A stretch of 64,000 bases of DNA, taken from positions 35,223,667 to 35,287,666 of the forward strand of contig OY282610.1 in NCBI GenBank assembly GCA_958298945.1, given 5' to 3'. The stretch comes from Atherix ibis (Eukaryota > Arthropoda > Insecta > Diptera > Athericidae). The position numbers and the translations under genes are program-made. The notes under the pieces were generated by a model. It was given only the letters and a program-made list of their open reading frames with translations. It had not been told where the DNA came from and did no database searches. Positions 1-8,800 of the stretch are shown piece by piece; position 1 is the first letter of the stretch; the number at the start of each line of letters is the position of its first letter.

Positions 1-1033
1 TTTACCATCTACCAATTTTTGTAGAGACCAGAACAAATGATAATCGGAATAAGCCCAATATCGGAGCCCCAGGCAAATTCGAAGACGACTACTGACAACT
101 GTAGTTACTTCCGTCCTGCTATACGGAGCACCAGAGTGGGCGAAATCGCTAGAGATAACAACATACCGCAAGACAATGTCATCAGTCCAGCGGCTCTCAG
201 CGATCAGAGTGGCGTCAGCATACCGAACGGTATCACACGATGCGGTCAACGTTGTGGCATCATGCCCACCCATCGACATCCTGGCAGGAGGGCGAAAACG
301 CCAATATCATAGGAAGAAGGAAGAGCGGCGAAAGGTCCTCTGTGAAGAGGAGAGACCCGAGAGTCTTCGCCTCTGGCAAGAAAAATGGGCCAGCTCGACG
401 AAGGGTCGGTGGACCCATTGACTGATCCCAGATGTCACCAAATGGGTCACTCGCCTGCACGGGGAAGTCGGGTATTACATCACCCAACTCTTGACTGGAA
501 ATGGATGCTTTCGGGCATACTTGCACAGATTCAAGAGAACAGACTCCCCAAACTGTCATCGTTGCTACGATGTGGTGGAAGATGTAGAACACGTGTTCTT
601 CCAGTGCCCCCTCTACGAGGAGATGCGGGCAGAACTGGTGAAAAATGTGGACCGTTCCATCAGTCCAGCAAACATAGTGGAGTGCATGCTGAAGAACTAA
701 TCGGCTTGAAACAAAGTTGCAGAGTACGCGGAATCTATCATCAAGGATCTTCACAACACGTACGAAGAATAGGCCGCGAGGCGTCATAACATCGAGACAG
801 CAGTAAAATATAATAAATAGTAAAATATTATAAGAACGCCCCGGCGAAGTAGTATTTACAAAGAGTGCCGCCGGGGAACCATCGTTCCGGGAGCAAGGGT
901 AGAGGTACAGGTTAGGTTTTAGTGAGGTAAAATCCCGATTAACTCGTCTGACAGGTAGAAGGCCTCCCAGTCGAGTACCTTTTGAAGGTTTCCCCCTGTA
1001 CCTCAATAATCTAAAAAAAAAAAAAAAAAAAAA
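1..1033 (+). mobile_element. Non-LTR retrotransposon (LINE), 3' end with poly(A) tail
   Basis: This is the 3' part of a LINE cut by the window edge. It contains the end of the ORF2 reverse-transcriptase polyprotein, a roughly 300-base 3' UTR after the stop at 698-700, and a 21-A tail at 1013-1033. Sequence after the tail is mariner DNA read on the other strand, so the LINE inserted into that mariner. The C-terminal motifs (LLYGAPEWA, then AIRVASAYRTVS, then a Cys-Cys-His-Cys knuckle) match the R1/I/Jockey supergroup, with R1-like wording the closest. The 5' end and the 5' target duplication lie outside the window. Confidence 0.85.
53..700 (+). pseudogene. LINE ORF2 C-terminal fragment with one nonsense codon
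   Basis: One frame reads from about 53 to the TAA at 698-700. It shows RRLLTTVVTSVLLYGAPEWA, then SSVQRLSAIRVASAYRTVS and PPIDILAGGR, then LWQEKWASSTKGRWTH. After an in-frame TGA at 419-421 it resumes with LIPDVTKWVTRLHGEVGYYI, LLTGNGCFRAYLHRF and the knuckle NCHRCYDVVEDVEHVFFQC. In related elements an Arg codon usually sits where the TGA is, so a single CGA-to-TGA change explains the break. Two stops upstream at 38-43 show further decay. The region follows the RT domain and binds nucleic acid during target-primed reverse transcription. The rest of the frame is unusually well preserved, so the insertion is probably fairly young. Confidence 0.8.
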
Positions 1034-1835
1034 GTGCCAGGTCTGGAGAGTATGGTGTGGCAGTAGATCCCTTCCAAGCTCTAAAGGATTTTGCCGAGTG
1101 GTCAAACTTGTATGTGGTTTCGCATTATCCTGTTGGAATACTATACCTTTCCTATTGACAAATTCTGGCCTTTTTGATGACAGTACACTTCAGATTCTGG
1201 CAACTGATGACAGTACACTTCAGAATTTATCGTTATGTTGCTCGGTAGAAGCTCAAAAGAAACGATTCCTTTGAAATCCCATTAAACAGATAGCATAACC
1301 TTTTTTTGATGAATATTGGCTTTCGAAGTGCTTTTTGCCGGTTCATCTTTTCTACTCTAGGATCTTTTGCGCTTAACATTGTTGAAGACAACCCATTTCT
1401 CGTCCCCATTGATGACACGCTTCAAAAATGGATCATATTTTTTGACGTTTGAGAAGCAAATCACTACCTTCAATGCGACGGCACAAATTTTGTTTCCGTG
1501 AGAAGATGAGGAACCCATATGTCGAGCTTTGAGATTAAACCTAGACATTTCAAATAATCATGAAGGATCGTATTCGATAAATTTAATCGCTCAGCGATCT
1601 CACGAGTTGTTATTCACCGGTTTGCATCAATTAATGCCTTTATTGTGTCTTCATCAGCTTCAGCTGGCCTTCCAGAACGTGGTGCATCTTCGAGATCAAA
1701 ATTTGCCGGATCGAAATCACTTAACACATCTTTTCCATAATCATCGGATAATTTTTTTCTTGCTTGAACAGCATTTTTATCTTCTCTATAGTAAAAAAGC
1801 AAAATATCCCGAAAATGCTGTTTTTTACTTTCCAT
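1034..1835 (-). pseudogene. Decayed mariner transposase (interrupted by the LINE)
   Basis: On the minus strand, ATG at 1835-1833 opens MESKKQHFRDILLFYYREDK, followed by the helix-turn-helix linker APRSGRPAEADEDTIKALID. After a frame break come TTREIAERLNLSNTILHDYL and WVPHLLTETN, the WVPHEL signature of mariner transposases. Next is the first catalytic block INGDEKWVVFNNVKRKRSWS near 1357-1420. Around 1036-1105 the third block survives as TPYSPDLA in a shifted frame, directly next to the LINE poly(A). The second block is not recognisable. At least three frameshifts or stops break it. A roughly 21-base direct duplication (actgatgacagtacacttcag) lies near 1170-1223. The element is a cut-and-paste DNA transposon relic with no function expected. 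Confidence 0.75.
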
Positions 1836-2159
1836 ATTAAAAAGGTTATCAAACAAAAACTGCAGTGCAGAATCAATCGAATTTTTTCACAAATAAGCCT
1901 TGCTATAACAGCTATCAAAATAGATATGATTATTTGGCTTAAGTGTGAAGTTGATTGTGAAAAAAAGCAATTAAATTCTCTGCTGGGAAATAACGAAATT
2001 ACTTTCCCGACAACCCAATAGTTTTTGTTAAGTTAACACATGACAAATAGTCAAAAATTAGAGAAATTACTTACTTAATCGCCGCAAATTTTAAGTAACA
2101 TTAATTTCTGTTAACAATTACAATATTGAATGAGCAGGCTGATTAGCTGTTAAGGGAGA
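1836..2159. other. AT-rich stretch next to the mariner relic
   Basis: This should hold the 5' untranslated end and terminal repeat of the mariner, but I could not recognise an inverted repeat. No other feature is seen. Confidence 0.4.
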
Positions 2160-2490
2160 CTTTCCACTGTCCTAACCTTACTAAAGTTTCAAATTTGCTT
2201 CATGTGAAGACCAAAGAGTATTTATTATCTTTGGCTATTCGTAGACAAGTAGACTGGACCAACAGTAGAATATTTCTTTCCACACTTTTTCTAAACATCA
2301 GCAAACCAGTCTACTCAACAATCACTTCGAATTGCTGGGCAAGGAAGCTTCTGAGAATTCCAAATGACCATACCACATTTACCCATAATATCTATAGTAC
2401 TTCTATAACTGATCTCGTTCACCTCATCTTTTATCATATTTTAAATGAATGTCATATAATCCAGAATTTTTTAACAGAATAGAAACCCTT
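2160..2490 (+). pseudogene. I-type LINE C-terminal fragment
   Basis: A plus-strand frame gives ISKPVYSTITSNCWARKLLR, then TTFTHNIYSTSITDLVHLIF and HILNECHIIQNF. The same wording is found at 53820-54030 (NKPVYSKFIPKFWPRKRFRI, LTHNFLLGNTNRPLYQPCG, IHILYECHIT). It is the region after the RNase H domain, ending in a degenerate zinc-knuckle motif of I-group LINEs. The two copies differ at many positions, so they are old, separate insertions of one family. No poly(A) tail or start is seen. Confidence 0.65.
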
Positions 2491-2499
2491 CTGTGGTGG

Positions 2500-3320
2500 A
2501 GATCCTTTCCCAAAACCTTTTTAATTTATTTTTCTTTGACCTCCTAACATGGACTATAAAAATCAAAAATGTCTGACCGCTCCCCTCGATTTACAATCGA
2601 TCAGTTTTTCTAGGAAAGCGTTGCAGCACCACTCCATGCTAAATATGAAGTCGCAAAATAGCGTCATGATTGTGGCACTACAGATTTAGTATTTCTTTTT
2701 TGTCTCAGAAACCAAAAAAATAAATGAGATTAAATGATCGTCGAAATTCGTTCTGCGGTCGTAATTTTAGTTTTGCTAAAAAAAAAATTATAGGTGATCT
2801 CAAACTTTTGACCAGCAGTGTAGTTATAAATATTATTAATCCTTCTTTCATACTGACTCGGAAACGGAACGAAAATTGTAATTTTCGTCGAGCATTCATT
2901 CACATACAAGTAAAGGCCATTATTACGAAAAAAAATATAATTTTTAAAATATTAGATTTAATGAAAACGATTAATTATTTAAGTACACTTAATAACCATG
3001 AAAATGTGCTCGTACGATTGCTAGCTGATATTGGCATTATCCGAAAAATAGACGAAAGGTAAAAGCACCAATTTTTTTGAAGGAAAAAAGAAAAATTATT
3101 TTTGTAATTTTTAATCAATTCCAAGATTATTTTAACTAACAGATGTACGTCATGAATTAATTGAAGCAATTTAGTGAGATTTACGAGGTGCCTCTGCCTA
3201 ACCAGAGTGAACGGGGATTCTAATTAATCTAGGTCTCTTAAGTCTCCGATTATTGATTTTTAGTAAGGGTAATAGGAGAAATGTTTATTTCTACGAGTAG
3301 ATTATGATGATAGGATTAGA
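2500..3320. other. AT-rich stretch without a gene; Tc1-type terminus at 2788-2823
   Basis: Near 2794-2823 the plus strand reads gatctcaaacttttgacc followed by agcagtgta. This resembles the outer end of many Tc1-like terminal inverted repeats (CACTGnTGGnCAAAAGTTTGA read inward). The partner end and a transposase were not found, so it is at best an orphan terminus. The open frames around 2700-3060 are AT-rich and show no family motif. Confidence 0.35.
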
Positions 3321-3329
3321 GGGACATAA

Positions 3330-3425
3330 TATTTTTAATAACAGAATTTACACACGACGTAAACAAAGTGAATATTTGGTCACAACTACAAAGTTCAATT
3401 CCATAAGTCCAAATTGGTTGGTATA
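3330..3425 (-). pseudogene. Jockey-type LINE RT fragment
   Basis: The minus strand encodes YQPIWTYGIELCSCD, the 'KPIWTYGI' block that follows the RT palm in Jockey-clade polyproteins. A related piece on the plus strand at 33340-33420 reads NNAIIKPIWTYGIKLCS. Only about 30 codons can be recognised, and flanking sequence has drifted beyond recognition. Confidence 0.6.
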
Positions 3426-3429
3426 AATG

Positions 3430-3473
3430 TGTTATGGTATATTAAGGGAATATAAGAGAATTATACCATAACA
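3430..3473. repeat. Small inverted repeat (12-bp arms)
   Basis: Perfect arms tgttatggtata (3430-3441) and tataccataaca (3462-3473) are separated by 20 bases. Extending the arms inward needs a one-base bulge. In DNA this AT-rich, arms this short may be chance; no role is inferred. Confidence 0.5.
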
Positions 3474-3894
3474 GAATGTCGCCCAATGTGTGGGCGAAAT
3501 TGCGGAATACCCGATGTCGAGTCAAAATATACCTGACTGAGTTTTTGGTTTCAACCTAGCTACTTGACTCGACTGTGCTATTCATTCAGCATTACACCAC
3601 ATAAGATTTGTACAATTTGGCTCTCGATTTTTTTTTATTCGTACGCAGTTTCTGGGTTGAATCAACTTCGAGAATGCAGAAGATGGCTTATGGCTCACTT
3701 ACGACTCGTTTGAGGAATCCAAAAATGTGAGTTGAATAATCCTTTTTTTCTTCAGTGTCTGCCTCGATAAATTGTAGACATTACTGTGGAGAACGTATAA
3801 AATAAATATTAAAATAAATTTGAACTAATCACCTCCCCACAGGTAGCTGGTCCCATATTAGCAGCTTGAACTGAAAGATGTGGTAATAAAGATC

Positions 3895-3968
3895 ATCGTC
3901 GCCGTCTTAGCGAAACTCCAAAAATATTTGGCCGAGAAGTGCCGATAGACGGATTTCGGGAATGGCCA
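3895..3968 (+). other. Short coding-like remnant (IFGREVPIDGFREWP)
   Basis: At 3918-3968 the plus strand reads PKIFGREVPIDGFREWP. A second copy at 34568-34618 reads LEIFGHEVPIEGFRKWP. Nucleotide differences between them are mostly silent or conservative in this frame, so a protein sequence seems to have been the conserved level. The family was not recognised; it is probably a piece of a dispersed mobile element. Confidence 0.45.
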
Positions 3969-4129
3969 CTTTTAAATAAAGTACAATTTTATTATTTATA
4001 TTCTATTAATTGATTATATAGTCTTTAGCATTATGTATGGAATTTTTGTTTCGTCAGGAATTCAAAGACTACACATGAGCCTCAATGTTAATCGAGAGAC
4101 TTACCTCACTCGTTACACATTTTTATCAA

Positions 4130-4494
4130 TTTTCAATGTTGAACTCCTCCCTGAACGCTTCGCGGAGCTCCAATAATACTTTATGCCACCATAAAAATTG
4201 ATAAAGAATGTCCGCCATTAGCTAATTTCGTAACTCAAACTTGTGAATCCACCAACCTTGACTCAAACAAGTGTGTTTGACTGAAAGAATTTTATTTGCT
4301 GGAAATGGAAGGCTTAGAAGAACTCCAGAATTCTAGTCCGTAAGTCCATATTGACCTAAGTACAGCATTTTATAAAAGTACTTTAATGTCTATTATATGT
4401 TTCGAATGTTTGTCTAGAAGTAGAAATAGTTGTCGATATCGTCTATTTAGTTCTAGTTTTGACCACATCAAACGGTTGCCAAAGTACACTTCTA
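4130..4494 (-). pseudogene. Jockey-type LINE, downstream RT part
   Basis: The minus strand carries ELNRRYRQLFLLLDKHSK and RSIWTYGLEFWSSS in neighbouring frames. These match the post-palm region of Jockey RTs (typically 'YRKMYWLLGR... KPIWTYGIQLWG'). It is the continuation of the Jockey piece at 5190-5640, from which it is separated by a DD41D-type element that begins at 4495. Several stops and frameshifts are present. Confidence 0.6.
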
Positions 4495-5190
4495 CAGGGT
4501 GCTTTTTATGTTCCAGGTTAATGTTTTTTTTTAATAACGTTTAATTGTTTTTTAATAATAATTTTATAATTTATATTTTATTGATTGATCTTTAGGATTA
4601 TATATAAACTATAATTTGGATCAAATTCCTGTCTCTGGCTTCGGCGCAAAGGCGAGCTCTTTTAAGCACATTTTTCATAATATTTTGGAAGACTTCCAAA
4701 TTTGAGCAATTTCGTTTGCAATGTTATCTTTAAGTACTGAGGTTATGGTTGGTTTATTATTTGTGGAGACCTTCTACTTCAACTACACCCATACGAAGAA
4801 ATCAGGAGGGTTCAAATCAGGAGATCGTGGGATAATTGACATTATCCAGCCGAGAAAAATTTCTATTTTATAGGCCTAATAGATCCAATGCGGATAGAAG
4901 AAAGTTTTCCAATATGTTCCGATAGCAGTTATCAGTAACTGTTACACCATTGCTTCCAGTATCCTCAAAGAAATATGGCCCAATGATGCCGGCGGCCTAA
5001 ATGCCGCACAATACGAAGTGGTCTTTGATGTGTCATTTGAGGGTTTCCAGAGCTCCAATAGCTCTTCCCTAATAATTGAGTTGTATATTGTTATTGTACA
5101 ATTTTTATTGATAGTTTCGAAAGCATCTGTTACTTTCAAATCCTTTTTCAGTCTACCATTTGGGTTCTAGATTAATATTTTGTGCCACTG
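4495..5190 (-). mobile_element. DD41D-type transposon remnant nested in a Jockey LINE
   Basis: The left end is cagggtgc at 4495 after a TA. The same end occurs at 24451 and, inverted, at 36036. The minus strand near 4930-5070 gives SYCAAFRPPASLGHISLRIL, equivalent in position to the 'VTVWCGLWAGGIIGPYFF' block between the first and second catalytic residues, and 4740-4840 is closely similar in DNA to 24710-24800. The N-terminal helix-turn-helix part is absent or unrecognisable, so the copy is internally deleted and inactive. Confidence 0.65.
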
Positions 5191-5640
5191 CAGCCCTAAG
5201 TAACCTACTTAATTGCATTTAGAAATAATGTCTAAAGGGGTAGGTTGTTCTTGGCAAAGACTGAAAGTGGAGTATTCTTCTGCTTATTAGAATATATATG
5301 GCAGGATGAGAGTGTTGAAGAGAAAGAATCACATGGGATCAAAAAGACTACCTTGTGGAACTCCAGCGGAAATAGGATATAAATCGAAGAATTCTGATTT
5401 AACTGCTACTTGGAAATACGACATTGGGAAAGATACGAATTTATAATAAGATCTTGAGTTTCCAGAGAAGCCTCAACCATAGTAAATATAATATTTAGTA
5501 ATAATTTTGCCGCTCAAGAAAGCATCCAATTTAAGCAACAACGCAATGGCTGTACATGATTGCGAAGTATTTGGATCGAAAGCCAAATTGTTGATCAGAA
5601 ATAATTTTTTCTTAATCTAAGAATAACTAAAACTTTGAAA
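5190..5640 (-). pseudogene. Jockey-type LINE, reverse-transcriptase palm part
   Basis: The minus strand reads PISAGVPQGSLFDPM near 5335-5383, the conserved 'PQGSxLxP' motif of LINE reverse transcriptases. Upstream (higher coordinates) are DQQFGFRSKYF and KLDAFLSGK, matching the Jockey 'HQFGFR... VxxALExKK' region. Downstream the homology ends at the nested DD41D-type element. Frames shift repeatedly. Confidence 0.65.
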
Positions 5641-5700
5641 ATATATGTAATGAAAACTTATTTATTTTTGGTAATGAGCTTCAGGATAAGAGCTGTTAGA

Positions 5701-5760
5701 GTGTATTTTTTTAATTGTAAAAGGCGAAGAGTGTATTTTTTTAATTGTAAAAGGCGAAGA
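5701..5760 (+). repeat. Perfect 30-bp tandem duplication
   Basis: The 30-base unit starting gtgtatttttttaattgtaa is present twice head to tail without a mismatch, just before the large satellite. It probably arose by replication slippage and is recent. Confidence 0.9.
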
Positions 5761-5874
5761 GAAAGAGAAGCAGTCTTAATTTCAGTGGGTTTAAAAAATT
5801 TTGTAAAAAATACCTTTTATAAGTAAGTGATTTATTTTCTATTTTTGTAGCAATCAACATTTTTAATTTGATTC

Positions 5875-8800
5875 TATTCAATAAACAAAAACAAATGTAA
5901 TGCAACCGTTGATGTTAACAGTGTACAAAATGGCCGCCAACTAATTTATATTTCGATGCAATACAAATTTATTTTTAAAACACTTTTACTTAATGATTTT
6001 TGATAAATAATAATTTTTAACTGAAAATAAATTCTCTTTATTAAAACAAAAACAAATGAAATCCAATCGTTGATGTTAACAGTATATAAAATGGCCGCCA
6101 TCTAATTTAGTTTTCGATGTTTTCAACACAAATTTATTTTTTAAACACTTTTACTTAATGATTTTTGATAAATAAAAATTTTTAACTGAAAATAAATTCT
6201 CTTTATTAAAACAAACACAAATGAAATCCAACCGTTGATATTAACAGTGTACAAAATGGCCGCCAACTAATTTAGTTTTCGATGCAATACAAATTTACTT
6301 TTAAAACACTTTTACTTAATGATTTTTGATAAATAATAATTTTTAACTGAAAATAAATTCTCTTTATTAAAACAAAAAGAAATAAAATCCAATCGTTGAT
6401 ATTAACAGTGTACAAAATGGCTGCCAACTAATTTAGTTTTCGATGCAAAACAAATTTATTTTAAAAACACTTTTACTTAATGATTTTTGATAAATAATAA
6501 TTTTTAACTGAAAATAAATTCTCTTTATTAAAACAAAAACAAATGAAATCCAATCGTTGATGTTAACAGTATATAAAATGGCCGCCATCTAATTTGGTTT
6601 TCGATGCAACGCAAATTTATTTTTAAAACACTTTTACGTAATGATTTTTGATAAATAATAATTTTTAACTGAAAATAAATTCTCTTTATTTAAACAAAAA
6701 CAAATGAAATCCAATCATTGATGTTAACAGTATATAAAATGGCCGCCAACCAATTTAGTTTTCGATGCAACACAAATTTATTTTAAAAACACTTTTACTT
6801 AATGATTTTTGATAAATAATAATTTTTAACTGAAAATAAATTCTCTTTATTAAAACAAAACAAATGAAATCCAATCGTTGATGTTAACAGTACATAAAAT
6901 GGCCGCCAACTAATTTAGTTTTCGATGCAATACAAATTTATTTTTAAACCACTTTTACTTAATGATTTTTGATGAATAATAATTTTTAACTGAAAATAAA
7001 TTCTCTTTATTAAAACAAAAACAAATGAAATACAATCGTTGATGTTAACAGTATATAAAATGGCCGCCATCTAATTTAGTTTTCGATGTTTTCAACACAA
7101 ATTTATTTTTTAAACACTTTTACTTAATGATTTTTGATAAATAAAAATTTTTAACTGAAAATAAATTCTCTTTATTAAAACAAACACAAATGAAATCCAA
7201 CCGTTGATATTAACAGTGTACAAAATGGCCGCCAACTAATTTAGTTTTCGATGCAATACAAATTTACTTTTAAAACACTTTTACTTAATGATTTTTGATA
7301 AATAATAATTTTTAACTGAAAATAAATTCTCTTTATTAAAACAAAAAGAAATAAAATCCAATCGTTGATATTAACAGTGTACAAAATGGCTGCCAACTAA
7401 TTTAGTTTTCGATGCAAAACAAATTTATTTTAAAAACACTTTTACTTAATGATTTTTGATAAATAATAATTTTTAACTGAAAATAAATTCTCTTTATTAA
7501 AACAAAAACAAATGAAATCCAATCGTTGATGTTAACAGTATATAAAATGGCCGCCATCTAATTTGGTTTTCGATGCAACGCAAATTTATTTTTAAAACAC
7601 TTTTACGTAATGATTTTTGATAAATAATAATTTTTAACTGAAAATAAATTCTCTTTATTTAAACAAAAACAAATGAAATCCAATCATTGATGTTAACAGT
7701 ATATAAAATGGCCGCCAACCAATTTAGTTTTCGATGCAACACAAATTTATTTTAAAAACACTTTTACTTAATGATTTTTGATAAATAATAATTTTTAACT
7801 GAAAATAAATTCTCTTTATTAAAACAAAACAAATGAAATCCAATCGTTGATGTTAACAGTACATAAAATGGCCGCCAACTAATTTAGTTTTCGATGCAAT
7901 ACAAATTTATTTTTAAACCACTTTTACTTAATGATTTTTGATGAATAATAATTTTTAACTGAAAATAAATTCTCTTTATTAAAACAAAAACAAATGAAAT
8001 ACAATCGTTGATGTTAACAGTATATAAAATGGCCGCCATCTAATTTAGTTTTCGATGTTTTCAACACAAATTTATTTTTTAAACACTTTTACTTAATGAT
8101 TTTTGATAAATAAAAATTTTTAACTGAAAATAAATTCTCTTTATTAAAACAAACACAAATGAAATCCAACCGTTGATATTAACAGTGTACAAAATGGCCG
8201 CCAACTAATTTAGTTTTCGATGCAATACAAATTTACTTTTAAAACACTTTTACTTAATGATTTTTGATAAATAATAATTTTTAACTGAAAATAAATTCTC
8301 TTTATTAAAACAAAAAGAAATAAAATCCAATCGTTGATATTAACAGTGTACAAAATGGCTGCCAACTAATTTAGTTTTCGATGCAAAACAAATTTATTTT
8401 AAAAACACTTTTACTTAATGATTTTTGATAAATAATAATTTTTAACTGAAAATAAATTCTCTTTATTAAAACAAAAACAAATGAAATCCAATCGTTGATG
8501 TAAACAGTATATAAAATGGCCGCCATCTAATTTGGTTTTCGATGCAACACAAAGTTTTTTTTAAAACACTTTCACTTAATGATTTTTAATAAATAATAAT
8601 TTTTAACTGAAAATAAATTTTCTTTCTTAAAACAAAACAAATGAAATCCAACCGTTGATATTAACAGTGTACAAAATGGCCGCCAACTAATTTAGTTTTC
8701 GATGCAACACAAATTTATTTTTAAAACACTTTTACTTAATGACTTTTGACAAAAATTAATTTTTAACTAAAAATAAATTCTCTTAATTAAAACAAAAACA

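Noticed and set aside
260..1105. A 281-codon minus-strand open frame
   Set aside because: It is antisense to the LINE ORF2 and runs through the poly(A) as poly-Phe. Its first 23 residues are the mariner fragment; the rest is a shadow of the LINE.
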